A DNA stretch of 64,000 nt from Microbulbifer litoralis (GTDB lineage: Bacteria; Pseudomonadota; Gammaproteobacteria; Pseudomonadales; Cellvibrionaceae). The notes below the pieces were generated by a model. That model did not search any database. It saw only the letters and a list, made by a program, of their open reading frames with translations, and was not told where the DNA came from. Shown piece after piece: positions 53,732-62,505 of the stretch. The stretch lies in NCBI RefSeq assembly GCF_023634065.1, contig NZ_JALKCV010000008.1, positions 124,001 to 188,000 of the forward strand. Reading direction: 5' to 3'. Each line of letters begins with the position of its first letter. The first letter of the stretch is position 1. Both the position numbers and the translations under genes were made by a program.

Positions 53732-54355
53732 GTGGCGCAGTTCTTCCAGATTCACCCGGAAAACCCGCAGGGGCGGCTGATTGGCCAGGCCGCGGACATC
53801 GTCGCCGCCGGCGGCGTGATCGTGTTTCCCACGGATTCGGCCTACGCCATCGGCTGCCGGTTGGGCGAGAAGCTGGCGGTGGAGCGTATCCGCGCGCTGC
53901 GCCAGCTGGACAAGAAGCACAATTTCACCCTGATGTGCCGGGACCTGTCCGAGCTGGCCAGCTATGCCAAGGTGGACAACCAGATGTTCCGCCTGCTGAA
54001 AAACCACACGCCCGGTCCCTATACCTTCATCATGCCGGCCACCGCCGAGGTGCCGCGGCGCCTGATGCACGCCAAGCGCAAGACCATCGGCCTGCGGGTA
54101 CCGGACAACGCCATCGTCCAGGCGCTGATCGAGGCGCTGGGCGAACCGCTGATGAGCTGCAGCCTGATCATGCCCGGCGACGACCAGCCGCTGACCGATC
54201 CCTACGATATCCGCGATACCCTGGAGCACCAGGTGGAGCTGGTCATCGACGGCGGTTTCTGCGGCCTGGAGGCCACCACCGTGGTGGACCTGACCGGTGA
54301 TGAACCGGAACTGGTCCGCCAGGGCTGCGGCGCTATCGACGAAATAATGGGCTAA
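53732..54355 (+). CDS. yciO: YciO (Sua5/YciO/YrdC family)
   Basis: 207 residues with the YrdC fold (GGVIVFPTDSAYAIGC, RQLDKKHNFTLMC, RKTIGLRVPDN, GLEATTVVDLTG). YciO is related to TsaC/Sua5, which make threonylcarbamoyl-AMP for tRNA t6A; activity of YciO itself is weak and its main role unclear. GTG start, GGGGG upstream. Conserved neighbour of rnm, scpA, scpB and rluB. Confidence 0.93.
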   Translation: MAQFFQIHPENPQGRLIGQAADIVAAGGVIVFPTDSAYAIGCRLGEKLAVERIRALRQLDKKHNFTLMCRDLSELASYAKVDNQMFRLLKNHTPGPYTFIMPATAEVPRRLMHAKRKTIGLRVPDNAIVQALIEALGEPLMSCSLIMPGDDQPLTDPYDIRDTLEHQVELVIDGGFCGLEATTVVDLTGDEPELVRQGCGAIDEIMG

Positions 54356-54375
54356 TTGGCGCGGTCCTTCTGATG

Positions 54376-54381
54376 TATAAT
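54376..54381 (+). promoter_or_regulatory. Possible -10 box before scpA
   Basis: TATAAT followed by the GC-rich CGCGCG, 57 nt ahead of the scpA start and similar to the guaB -10 region. No good -35 is visible at normal spacing, so the strength is uncertain. Confidence 0.4.
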
Positions 54382-54438
54382 CGCGCGTTTGCCCCTCCGT
54401 CGTCAGCAGGGGCCGGTGATGAGTGAGGTCGAGGCGGA

Positions 54439-55602
54439 GTGTCCAGCGAAGAATTACTAGCCGAAGCGGAACAGCAGGTACTCGCCGAAGTCGCGGAGGC
54501 CGGGCAGCCGGAAGCGAGCGAAGCCGAAACCGCCGAAGGCGCAGGCAGTGAACGCCCGGACAGTCACGGCGAAGCCGCCGACGCCTCCCCGCGCCAGGGC
54601 GAGATGCCCTTTGCCATGGTGCAGGGCGAGGCCTTTACCGAACTGCCCGCCGATCTCTATATCCCGCCGGACGCGCTGGAAGTGATTCTCGAGGCCTTCG
54701 AGGGCCCGCTGGACCTGCTGCTGTACCTGATCCGCCGGCAGAACCTGGATATCCTCGAGATCAACGTCGCCGACATCACCCGCCAGTACATGGCCTATGT
54801 GGAGATGATGACGGCCATGCGCTTCGAGCTGGCGGCCGAATACCTGGTCATGGCCGCCATGCTGGCCGAGATCAAGTCGCGCATGCTGCTGCCGCGGCCG
54901 CCGGCCGAGGAAGAGGAAGAGGGCGAGGATCCGCGCGCGGCGCTGATCCGCCGCCTGCAGGAGTACGAGCGCTTCAAGACCGCGGCCGAGGATATCGACG
55001 AGATTCCGCGCGTCGGCCGCGAGATCCACCAGGCCAGCGCCCAGGCGCCGGACCGCAATATCACCCGCCCGGACCCGGATGTGGACCTCAAGGAAGTCAT
55101 GGTGGCGCTGGCCGAGGTACTGCGCCGCGCCGATATGTTCGAGAGCCACCAGGTGGAGCGGGAAAAGCTGTCCACCCGCGAGCGCATGACCCAGGTGCTG
55201 GACAGGATCCGCCACCGCCAGTTCGTGCCTTTCGTGAGCCTGTTTACCGTGGAAGAGGGGCGCCTGGGCGTGGTGGTCACCTTCCTCGCCGTGATGGAGC
55301 TGATGAAGGAGTCGCTGGTGGAGCTGGTACAGAACGAATCCTTCGGCCCCATCCACGTGCGCGCCGCCGGACAGGAGCCCGTGGAGGCGTTCGAGGACGG
55401 CGACGAGGTCGCCTTCACGCCCGACCCGAATCCGGAGTCCGGTGAGGACATCTTCGGCGGCGAGGTGCCGGACGGTGCCGGGATCGGCGGAGAGGCGCCT
55501 GCGGCCGGGAAAGATACGCCTGCGGCCGGGAAAGAGGCCACGATCGCGGCAGAGGGCGACGGGCCGGAAGCCGCCGATGTCGCCGCGCTGGAAACCGAAT
55601 AG
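54439..55602 (+). CDS. scpA: Segregation and condensation protein A
   Basis: 387 residues. The kleisin subunit that bridges SMC heads in chromosome condensation. The core (about 70-315) starts with FEGPLDLLLYLIRRQNLDILEI and includes YLVMAAMLAEIKSRMLLP and a C-terminal winged-helix-like part. It is longer than typical ScpA (about 250-300): an acidic 60-residue N-terminal extension and a Gly/Ala/Glu-rich tail (315-387) are added. GTG start. Partner ScpB follows after 52 bp; no smc gene is in the window. Confidence 0.95.
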   Translation: MSSEELLAEAEQQVLAEVAEAGQPEASEAETAEGAGSERPDSHGEAADASPRQGEMPFAMVQGEAFTELPADLYIPPDALEVILEAFEGPLDLLLYLIRRQNLDILEINVADITRQYMAYVEMMTAMRFELAAEYLVMAAMLAEIKSRMLLPRPPAEEEEEGEDPRAALIRRLQEYERFKTAAEDIDEIPRVGREIHQASAQAPDRNITRPDPDVDLKEVMVALAEVLRRADMFESHQVEREKLSTRERMTQVLDRIRHRQFVPFVSLFTVEEGRLGVVVTFLAVMELMKESLVELVQNESFGPIHVRAAGQEPVEAFEDGDEVAFTPDPNPESGEDIFGGEVPDGAGIGGEAPAAGKDTPAAGKEATIAAEGDGPEAADVAALETE

Positions 55603-55654
55603 TCTGGCCCGGGGCCGCCGCGGGGCGGCCGCTGGGGAATTGAATTAGAGTGAA

Positions 55655-56812
55655 ATGATGACCATTGCCCCGGAATTACTGCGCCGCATTGTCGAGGGCG
55701 CACTGCTGGCCGCCGGCCAGCCGCTGACCGAGGACCGGCTGCTGTCGCTGATCGACGAGGGCGAACGCCCGGAAAAGGCCGAATTGAAGGCCGTGCTGGA
55801 ACAGATTGCCGACAGCGGCGCCGAACGCGGTTTCGAACTGAAGCAGGTGGCCAGCGGCTGGCGTTTCCAGGTGCCGGAAGACCTGGCGCCCTGGGTCAAC
55901 CGCCTGTGGGAAGAGAAACCGCAGAAATACTCGCGCGCGATCCTCGAGACCCTGGCCATCATCGCCTACCGCCAGCCGATTACCCGCGGCGATATCGAGG
56001 AGATCCGCGGTGTGGCGGTCAGCTCGCATATCGTCAAGACCCTATCCGAGCGCGGCTGGATCAAGGTGGTGGGCCAGCGGGATGTGCCCGGCAAGCCGTC
56101 TCTCTACGCGACCACGAAAGAATTTCTCGACTACTTCAACCTGCGCACGCTGGACGACCTGCCGACGCTGGCGGAAATCCGCGATATCGAAAGCCTGAAC
56201 CGGGCGCTGGACCTGGGTGAGAACGGCGGCGCGGACGCGGGTGGCGAAGCCGCAGAGACATCCGGCGAGCAGGCAGAAGGCGGCGAAACGGACACTGAAG
56301 AGTCCTCCTCCGCTGAACTGCGGGAGGAATCCTCGGCCGAAGAGCCCGAAGCCGGGTCGCCGGAAGAGGCCGCTCTCGTGGCAGAGATTGCCGCCGAGGT
56401 GGCCGCTGAGAGCGCGGGCGAAGAGGCGGAAGGCGCGGCCTCTTTGCCCGACGACTCCGCCGGGGAAGAGAGTGACGAGACCTCGCCTGGACTGGCCGGC
56501 GACCCGGAGGAAATTGCCGCAGCGACGATCGTTGAAGGTGCGGACCCGGAAACCGGGGTGGATGAAGTCCCGCCGCTCGAGGACCCGGCGAAGGAAGAAC
56601 ACGAAACCACAGCAGAGCCGGAGCCCGACTCGGTTGCCGACCCGGCGCCGGAACCAGCGGAAGAGCCTGGGGAACCGGCCGGCCTGGCCGCGGAACTGCC
56701 GCCCAGCAGCCTGTTCGCCCCGGCGGAGAGCACCGCCGACGATGCCGGCGATCCCCCGGCAGACGACGCTGAAACCCGCGATACAGAACAATCGGAAAAA
56801 GCCCCCTCATGA
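55655..56812 (+). CDS. scpB: Segregation and condensation protein B with long acidic tail
   Basis: 385 residues, about twice usual ScpB (about 190-200). Residues 1-185 are the paired winged-helix ScpB core ([47 protein letters not shown]-type motif, [13 protein letters not shown]). From about 190 the chain is low-complexity, dominated by Glu, Ala, Ser and Pro, with almost no Lys after 300; disordered and strongly acidic. Overlaps rluB by 4 nt. The tail could mimic nucleic acid or tune SMC binding. Confidence 0.95.
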   Translation: MMTIAPELLRRIVEGALLAAGQPLTEDRLLSLIDEGERPEKAELKAVLEQIADSGAERGFELKQVASGWRFQVPEDLAPWVNRLWEEKPQKYSRAILETLAIIAYRQPITRGDIEEIRGVAVSSHIVKTLSERGWIKVVGQRDVPGKPSLYATTKEFLDYFNLRTLDDLPTLAEIRDIESLNRALDLGENGGADAGGEAAETSGEQAEGGETDTEESSSAELREESSAEEPEAGSPEEAALVAEIAAEVAAESAGEEAEGAASLPDDSAGEESDETSPGLAGDPEEIAAATIVEGADPETGVDEVPPLEDPAKEEHETTAEPEPDSVADPAPEPAEEPGEPAGLAAELPPSSLFAPAESTADDAGDPPADDAETRDTEQSEKAPS

Positions 56813-57678
56813 GTGAAGGCACAGTACCCGCCGGCGAAAAATTGCAGAAAGTCCTGGCCCGAGCCGGGCTCGGGTCGCGCCGCGAGATGGAGCGCGCGAT
56901 CGAGGCCGGCCGGGTGACCGTCAACGGCGAGGTGGCGGAACTGGGCGAGCGCGTGTCCGGGGACGACCGGGTGGAACTGGATGGCCGCCCGTTGCCGGCC
57001 GCGCAGGACAGCCGCTGCCGCGTCATCCTGTACAACAAGCCCATAGGCGAGATCTGTTCCCGCCACGACCCGGAGGGCCGCCCGACGGTCTACGACCGGC
57101 TGCCGAAGCTGCGCTCCGGACGCTGGATCTCCGTGGGTCGGCTGGATTTCAATACCAGCGGCCTGCTGCTGTTTACCAACAGCGGCGAGCTGGCCAACAA
57201 ACTGATGCACCCGTCGTCGGTGATCGACCGCGAGTACCTGGTGCGTATCCAGGGGCATGTGGACGACGACATGAAAGAGCGGCTGCTCACCGGTGTGCTG
57301 CTGGAAGATGGCGTCGCCCGCTTTACCGATATCGTCGAGAGCGGCGGCGAGGGCAGCAACCGCTGGTTCTACTGCGTGGTGATGGAAGGCCGCAACCGCG
57401 AAGTGCGCCGCCTGTGGGAGTCCCAGGGCGTGCGCGTCAGCCGCCTCAAGCGGGTGCGCTACGGCAATGTGTTTATTCCGTCCAATGTGCGGGTGGGCCA
57501 GTGGATTGAAATGGAACCGCGGGATATCGACGACCTCTGTGTCACCGCCGGGATGCCGAAGTTGAGCCAGCGCCCGCTGACCCAGGCGGAAAAGCAGGGC
57601 CTGCAGCGGCAGCGCCGCAAACTGCGCAAGCCGCCGCAGGCGAATGCCAGGAGCCAGAAGCCAAAAAGCAGAAAGTGA
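56809..57678 (+). CDS. rluB: 23S rRNA pseudouridine synthase B
   Basis: 289 residues. RluB modifies U2605 of 23S rRNA. N-terminal S4 domain ([19 protein letters not shown]), catalytic Asp motif [15 protein letters not shown], later [15 protein letters not shown] and a basic C-terminal tail ([12 protein letters not shown]). ATGA overlap with scpB is a conserved arrangement. Ends 9 bp before the convergent SRPBCC gene; a G+C-rich dyad lies at the junction. Confidence 0.96.
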   Translation: MSEGTVPAGEKLQKVLARAGLGSRREMERAIEAGRVTVNGEVAELGERVSGDDRVELDGRPLPAAQDSRCRVILYNKPIGEICSRHDPEGRPTVYDRLPKLRSGRWISVGRLDFNTSGLLLFTNSGELANKLMHPSSVIDREYLVRIQGHVDDDMKERLLTGVLLEDGVARFTDIVESGGEGSNRWFYCVVMEGRNREVRRLWESQGVRVSRLKRVRYGNVFIPSNVRVGQWIEMEPRDIDDLCVTAGMPKLSQRPLTQAEKQGLQRQRRKLRKPPQANARSQKPKSRK

Positions 57679-57687
57679 GGCGGCGGC

Positions 57688-58377
57688 TCAGTGCCGCTCC
57701 TCGATCGGTTCTTCGTTCTCGCGCTCCAGGGTGCCGTCCCCGGGGGGTGCTTTCGTGCCGCCGGGTTCCGCGCCCATCACATCGTCGCGGTCCGGTGGCA
57801 GGTCGGTGTCGGACCCCTCGTCCGTCGGCATGACCTCTTCGCCGCTCTCCGCCGCAGGCGATGACTCCACCACGCGCTTCAGCTTGTCCAGCCCCTGCTG
57901 GTAGGAATTGCCCACCATACGCTCTACCAGCAGCCCCATCCAGCGGGCGACGGGACCGGCGCCCATCTCGGTACTGAACCACCAGGTGACATTGGTGCCG
58001 CCGCCCTGTGGTTGCAGCCGCAACTCGGCATCGGCGGTACCCTGTTCGCCAAAGTCCAGTTCGGTACGCACCAGTGAATCGGGCTCGCTGGCGACGATTT
58101 TCTGGCTGCCGCTGCCGACACTGGGATTTTCACTGCTCCATCGCATGGCTGCGCCAACGCCTTCGGCGGGGCCGCTGTACTCGTAGTCGGTTTCCGGATC
58201 CAGCTGGTGCCAGGGCGACCAGCGATTGAAATTGCGGAAGTTGTTCAGGTAGGGAAAAACCGCCTCGGGGGGTTTGGCAATATACACACTGCGTTCGAGT
58301 GTCACCTGGCGCGGAAACAGAAAGCCGGCCAGCACCAGTAGTGCCAGGAAAACCAGGATGTAGAGAATCCAGCGCAT
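57688..58377 (-). CDS. SRPBCC (START-like) domain membrane-anchored protein
   Basis: 229 residues: N-terminal hydrophobic helix (about 4-22), an SRPBCC/polyketide-cyclase-like domain (25-170; ERSVYIAKPPEAVFPYLNNFRNFNRWSPW) and a disordered, acidic C-terminal tail (175-229). Such proteins bind hydrophobic ligands; the specific function is unknown. Convergent with rluB. Confidence 0.87.
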   Translation of the reverse strand: MRWILYILVFLALLVLAGFLFPRQVTLERSVYIAKPPEAVFPYLNNFRNFNRWSPWHQLDPETDYEYSGPAEGVGAAMRWSSENPSVGSGSQKIVASEPDSLVRTELDFGEQGTADAELRLQPQGGGTNVTWWFSTEMGAGPVARWMGLLVERMVGNSYQQGLDKLKRVVESSPAAESGEEVMPTDEGSDTDLPPDRDDVMGAEPGGTKAPPGDGTLERENEEPIEERH

Positions 58378-58470
58378 AGCGAAGCCCCATTGTTATCGGT
58401 GTGTCAGGGATGGCATTCACTGCAGCCGGGCGCAATTATCGGCGAAGAGGCGTCGGGGAACAATGACTGC

Positions 58471-59847
58471 TCATTGTTCCCCGATTTCCAGCAGGGGCAG
58501 GCGGATCTCCACGCACAGCCCCGCGGCGGGGGCGTTGTGGGCATTGATGGTCCCGCCATGGCGGAGGATGGTGCGCTGGGCGATGGCCAGGCCGAGGCCG
58601 AAGCCGCCACTCTCGCGGGTGCGCGCGGTATCCGTGCGGTAGAAGGGGCGGAATATCGCCTTCAGCTCGTCATCGGCGACGCCGCTGCCGGAATCGATGA
58701 CCCGGATGCAGCAGTTGCCGCCCGAGCGCTCGGTGGTCACGGTGACGAGGCCGCCGGGCGGGCTGTACTTGATCGCGTTGCGCAGGATGTTCTCCAGCGC
58801 CGCGGTCAGCGAACTGCCGCGGGTGCTGACCAGCAGTTCGCCCGCCCCCAGGCGCAGGTCGAAACGCAGTGCCTTGCCCTGTGCCTCCCCCTTCAGGTCT
58901 TCCACCAGTGCCTGCAGCAGGCTTTCGATTTCCACCACGTCGTCCAGGGGGCGCTGGTCACCGCCGGCCACCGGCAGTGACAGCACGTCGGCGATGATAT
59001 CCTCCAGGTAGTCGGCGGCCTTGCCGATCTTGTCGAGCTCCGTGTCCAGCCCCTGTACATTCTTCTGCCGCGCGATCCCCAGCGCCACCTGCAGGCGCGC
59101 CAGCGGCGAACGCAGTTCGTGGGACACATCCTTGATCAGGCGGCGCTGCTCATCCATGGATTCCTGCAGTTGCGCGGTCATGGAGTCGAAATCCTCCGCC
59201 AGGTCGGCCAGTTCGCCGCTGCGGATGTGCAGCCCCGGCGAAACCCGGTAATCCAGCTCGCCCGCGGCGACCCGGCGCGTGGCGGCGCGCAACTGGTCCA
59301 GGGGGCGGCTCAGGTAGCGCGCCAGCCAGTAACAGACGGCCCCCGAGGCGATCATCGACAGCAGCAGCATGGGCCAGAAGTTGCGCCACAGGAAGCGCAG
59401 CAGCAGCCCCTCCTTGCTGTGCCCGGCGATGATGGCCACGCGCAGGCTGTCCGGGCTGCGCAGCGGCAGGAAGAAACCCACCGTGGGCTTCTTGTCGACA
59501 AACGTATGGGTCTCGCGGTTGCGGTAATTGAGGCTCTCGAACAGCGGTGCCATACCCTTGGGGACCGGCCTGCCGAGCAGCTCTCGACCGTTCTGGTCGA
59601 GGACGAAAACCTGTTTCTGGACCTTTTTCGGTGCGCGCTCGAGCCAGTTGCGGAAATGCTCCGGTCCGTGGCGCCGCGAGATGCGCATATTGCGCACCAC
59701 TTCCCGGAACAGCGCCGGCCCCTCCCAGCGCTCCTCGTGGCGCGGGTCGCCGAATTCGCCGAAGTGGGTGATATAGATCGCCGCCACCACCATCACCATG
59801 GCGGTGATCCAGGCGCCGAAAAACATTTTCCAGAAGAGACTGCGCAT
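58471..59847 (-). CDS. cpxA: CpxA-like sensor histidine kinase
   Basis: 458 residues: first membrane helix (about 8-28), a periplasmic sensor region (30-160), second helix (about 168-190), HAMP (RPLDQLRAATRRVAAGELDYRV), phospho-acceptor H-box (DVSHELRSPLARLQ), and ATPase boxes (ENILRNAIKYSPPG; DSGSGV; ESGGFGLGLAIAQR). The surrounding CpxR and Spy/CpxP-like genes support the envelope-stress CpxA assignment. Starts 19 nt after cpxR on the same strand. Confidence 0.93.
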   Translation of the reverse strand: MRSLFWKMFFGAWITAMVMVVAAIYITHFGEFGDPRHEERWEGPALFREVVRNMRISRRHGPEHFRNWLERAPKKVQKQVFVLDQNGRELLGRPVPKGMAPLFESLNYRNRETHTFVDKKPTVGFFLPLRSPDSLRVAIIAGHSKEGLLLRFLWRNFWPMLLLSMIASGAVCYWLARYLSRPLDQLRAATRRVAAGELDYRVSPGLHIRSGELADLAEDFDSMTAQLQESMDEQRRLIKDVSHELRSPLARLQVALGIARQKNVQGLDTELDKIGKAADYLEDIIADVLSLPVAGGDQRPLDDVVEIESLLQALVEDLKGEAQGKALRFDLRLGAGELLVSTRGSSLTAALENILRNAIKYSPPGGLVTVTTERSGGNCCIRVIDSGSGVADDELKAIFRPFYRTDTARTRESGGFGLGLAIAQRTILRHGGTINAHNAPAAGLCVEIRLPLLEIGEQ

Positions 59848-59866
59848 GGGGACTCGCGAGGCGCGG

Positions 59867-60577
59867 CTACTGGCCGGCGCCCTGGGTAAGCATGTAGCCG
59901 GCGCCGCGGATATTGATGATCACGTCGCGGTTGGCGCCGTGTTCGCCGAGCTTCTTGCGCAGATTGCTGACGTGGACATCGATGGAGCGGTCGTAGGGCA
60001 TCAGTTTGCGCCCCAGCGCATTCTCGGTGAGGATCTCCTTGCTCACCACCTCGCCGGCGTGCTGGACCAATACCTTGAGTACCGAGAACTCGGCGCCGGT
60101 CAGGGACAGCAGCTCATCGTTCCAGTAGCCCTGGTGTTCCGACGGCAGCAGGCGCAAGGGTCCGCTGGTGAGGCTGCTGTCGGACTCCTCGCCCTCGGCG
60201 CGCCCGCCCCGGCGCAGCACGGCGCGCAGGCGCGCGGCCAGCTCGCGGGGATTGCAGGGCTTGGGCAGGTAGTCGTCCGCGCCCATCTCCAGGCCGACGA
60301 TGCGGTCGACGGTATCGCCCTTGGCGGTCAGCATCAGTACCGGCAGCGAGCGGCTGGAGGGGGAGGCCTCCTTGCGCAATTTGCGCAGCAGGTCGAAGCC
60401 GTTGTGCACCGGCAGCATCACATCCAGGACCAGGGCATCGAACTCCCGGCTTTGGGCCAGCTCCAGGCCGCTGCCACCGTCGTTGGCGACGGTCACGTCG
60501 AATCCCTCTCCTGTCAGGAATTCCTGCAGCAGGTCTGTCAGTTCGCTGTCGTCGTCTACCAGCAGAATACGGCTCAT
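59867..60577 (-). CDS. cpxR: CpxR-like response regulator
   Basis: 236 residues of the OmpR/PhoB family: receiver (RILLVDDDSELT, phospho-Asp in LVLDVMLP, Lys in LPKPCNPREL) and C-terminal winged helix (LTGAEFSVLKVLVQHAGEVVSKE, RSIDVHVSNLRKKLG, IRGAGYML). ATG 60577 with GGGAAGAGA upstream. Divergent from the periplasmic Spy/CpxP gene, with CpxR-type sites in between, so it probably activates itself and that gene. Confidence 0.95.
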   Translation of the reverse strand: MSRILLVDDDSELTDLLQEFLTGEGFDVTVANDGGSGLELAQSREFDALVLDVMLPVHNGFDLLRKLRKEASPSSRSLPVLMLTAKGDTVDRIVGLEMGADDYLPKPCNPRELAARLRAVLRRGGRAEGEESDSSLTSGPLRLLPSEHQGYWNDELLSLTGAEFSVLKVLVQHAGEVVSKEILTENALGRKLMPYDRSIDVHVSNLRKKLGEHGANRDVIINIRGAGYMLTQGAGQ

Positions 60578-60650
60578 GATCTCTTCCCGGTTTGGTGTGG
60601 CTCCATTATATCCAAACGAAAGAGGCGGGATACGCCGCGCGGCCGGGCTT

Positions 60651-60695
60651 TTAACCGTTCTTAACAAATGTTTACCGCCGTTATCCCCCATTTAC
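60651..60695. promoter_or_regulatory. Phased array of CpxR half-sites
   Basis: TTAAC (60651), TTAAC (60661), TTTAC (60671), TTATC (60681) and TTTAC (60691) recur every 10 bp. The known CpxR box is GTAAA-N5-GTAAA, i.e. TTTAC-N5-TTTAC on this strand. Five half-sites in phase between divergent cpxR and the Spy/CpxP-like gene suggest cooperative control of both. Confidence 0.8.
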
Positions 60696-60747
60696 ACGGC
60701 GGCCCCCTACTATGCATCTACCGACAGCGAACAAAGAGGATGTGTCG

Positions 60748-61233
60748 ATGAAAAACTGGAAGGTTTTGGCGGGGAGTATGGTACTGGCCGGCGCGCTGGC
60801 AGCGCCCGGGATCAGCATGGCCTTTGGTGGTGGCGACCACCACGGTGGGCCGCCCCACTTCAAGCACAGGATGTTTGAGCGCCTGGCCGATGAGCTGGCG
60901 CTGACCGAGGGCCAGAAGGCCCAGTTGAAAGCCAATCGCGAGGCCGGCCGCCAGGCACACGAGGACCAGCGCGGGAAGCGCCACGAGTTACATAAGCAGC
61001 TGCGCGAGGCGATCGAGGCCGGCGCCGACCAGGCGACACTCGACCAGTTGGGTGCACAGCTGGGCAAGCTGGAAGTGTCGCAGATGCAGGCGATGGCGCA
61101 GCAGCGCAAGCAGTTTGAGGCCATCCTCACCGATGAACAGAAAGCGAAGCTGGAAGAATTGAAAGCGGAACGCAGGGCGCGCTGGCAGGAGCATCGCGAG
61201 AAGCGCGCCGCGCGAAGCATGAAGGATGAGTAA
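60748..61233 (+). CDS. Spy/CpxP-like periplasmic chaperone
   Basis: About 161 residues: signal peptide (cut near SMA-FG), His-rich mature N-terminus (GGDHHGGPPHFKH, possible metal binding), then a helical cradle with two LTxxQ-type motifs (LTEGQKAQLK and LTDEQKAKLEE), the signature of Spy/CpxP proteins, and a strongly basic tail. Predicted periplasmic chaperone and, if CpxP-like, feedback inhibitor of CpxA. ATG 60748 with GAGG upstream. Confidence 0.93.
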   Translation: MKNWKVLAGSMVLAGALAAPGISMAFGGGDHHGGPPHFKHRMFERLADELALTEGQKAQLKANREAGRQAHEDQRGKRHELHKQLREAIEAGADQATLDQLGAQLGKLEVSQMQAMAQQRKQFEAILTDEQKAKLEELKAERRARWQEHREKRAARSMKDE

Positions 61234-61312
61234 GTAGGTAACGCCACCGACTCCTGTGCGATCACCGGGTCCCTTCCTACCCCAACGGCCCGAGCGATTC
61301 GCAACCCCCTTG

Positions 61313-61340
61313 GCCCCCGCTGTTGCGGGGGCTTTTTTTT
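61313..61340 (+). terminator. Intrinsic terminator after the Spy/CpxP-like gene
   Basis: GCCCCCGC (61313-61320), loop TGTT, GCGGGGGC (61325-61332), then eight T. Perfect 8-bp GC stem with U-run: a strong terminator. Confidence 0.95.
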
Positions 61341-61470
61341 GCCCCGCGATCCAGTCGGGGGTACCCGGCGGCCGATTTTCGCCCCAGCTTGCCGCATCCC
61401 GCCATTACTGGGAGAATACGCCGCCACTCGATAGACAATACCGGCCAGTTGGCGGCGAAGAGGAGTGTAT

Positions 61471-62022
61471 GTGAGCAAAATCGGCTTGTTTTACGGCAGC
61501 GACGAGGGCAATACCGAGGCGGTGGCCCTGCGTATCCGCGCGCGCCTGGGCGAGGAGCGGGTGGATGTTCACGATATCGCCGACGTCACGCAACTGGAGA
61601 TCGCCGATTACGATCAGATGATCTTCGGTATCCCCACGTGGGATTTCGGCCAGATCCAATCCGACTGGGAGGAATTCTGGGAGGATGTGCAGGAGATCGA
61701 TTTCAACGGCAAAACGGTGGCGCTGTTCGGCCTGGGTGACCAATTCGGTTACGGGGACTATTTCCTCGACGCCATGGGCATGCTGCACGATGTGATCGTC
61801 GGCAACGGTGCGACCATTGTCGGTCACTGGTCCACCGAGGGTTACGAGTTCGAGGCGTCGAAGGCGGAAATTTCCGACGAGGGCCTGTTCGTGGGCCTGG
61901 CCATCGACGAAGACCAGCAGGAGGAACTGACGGCAGGGCGCCTGAACCGCTGGTGCCGGCAGATCGCCAGCGAGCTGGATCTCGACGGTGGCGCCGATAG
62001 CGTGGAGCAGTTGGACGACTGA
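61471..62022 (+). CDS. Flavodoxin, long-chain type
   Basis: About 183 residues. FMN phosphate loop GSDEGNTEAVA, first FMN-ring loop PTWDFGQIQSDWEEFWE, second loop GLGDQFGYGDYFLDAMGMLH, and the extra 20-residue insert of long-chain flavodoxins. Low-potential electron carrier. GTG 61471 is chosen because AGGAG sits 5 nt upstream (GTG 61465 also in frame). Closest in type to FldA/FldB of E. coli; the next gene overlaps by one base. Confidence 0.94.
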   Translation: MSKIGLFYGSDEGNTEAVALRIRARLGEERVDVHDIADVTQLEIADYDQMIFGIPTWDFGQIQSDWEEFWEDVQEIDFNGKTVALFGLGDQFGYGDYFLDAMGMLHDVIVGNGATIVGHWSTEGYEFEASKAEISDEGLFVGLAIDEDQQEELTAGRLNRWCRQIASELDLDGGADSVEQLDD

Positions 62023-62399
62023 TGAAAGCGATGAAAACCACCCTGACCTTCAAGGAGTTCTGGCCCTGGCTGACCGAGCACGGCAACTGTGTCCTGCGCG
62101 CCGGTACGGCCGACTCAGTAGTCTATGACGAGGACGACTATCACTGGCGTTTCACCGAAGAGGATGTGCGCACATTGCTGGTACAGGTGATGCGCGGCAA
62201 GCGCCCGGTGGCGGAACTGTTCATTGAGCCCGAGCACGTCTCGTCGGTCCAGGTCACACCGGGAGAGAAGGGAGAATTCAATTTTGACCTGCTGGCGGAA
62301 GTGCAGGGACAGCCGCAGGTGATCTATTATTTCGTGCTGGCTCACGGTTACGACGAGGCCCAGACCTCCGGACACAGCGGCCAGGGGCGGCTGCACTGA
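62022..62399 (+). CDS. Hypothetical protein coupled to flavodoxin
   Basis: 125 residues, no signal peptide or membrane helix, Glu/Asp-rich, family not recognised (FKEFWPWLTEHGNCVLRAGT, WRFTEEDVRTLLVQVMRGKRP). The ATG shares one base with the flavodoxin stop (TGATG), so translation is coupled and a functional link with the flavodoxin is likely. Could be a flavodoxin-interacting or regulatory protein. Confidence 0.8.
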   Translation: MKAMKTTLTFKEFWPWLTEHGNCVLRAGTADSVVYDEDDYHWRFTEEDVRTLLVQVMRGKRPVAELFIEPEHVSSVQVTPGEKGEFNFDLLAEVQGQPQVIYYFVLAHGYDEAQTSGHSGQGRLH

Positions 62400-62470
62400 T
62401 CCCATCGGGTAGGCTAAACCCGGTATCCTTCCTTATCCCAGCCGAAATCAACACGCCGCAGATGGTATTG

Positions 62471-62493
62471 CAAAATGGGGGCCGACGGCCCCC
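62471..62493 (-). terminator. Intrinsic terminator of the lipoprotein gene
   Basis: On the minus strand GGGGGCC, loop of 3, GGCCCCC (stem 62477-62483/62487-62493) followed by ATTTTG. 13 nt after the stop of the gene at 62506. Short U-run but a strong stem. Confidence 0.75.
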
Positions 62494-62505
62494 AAACTTC
62501 CGGAT

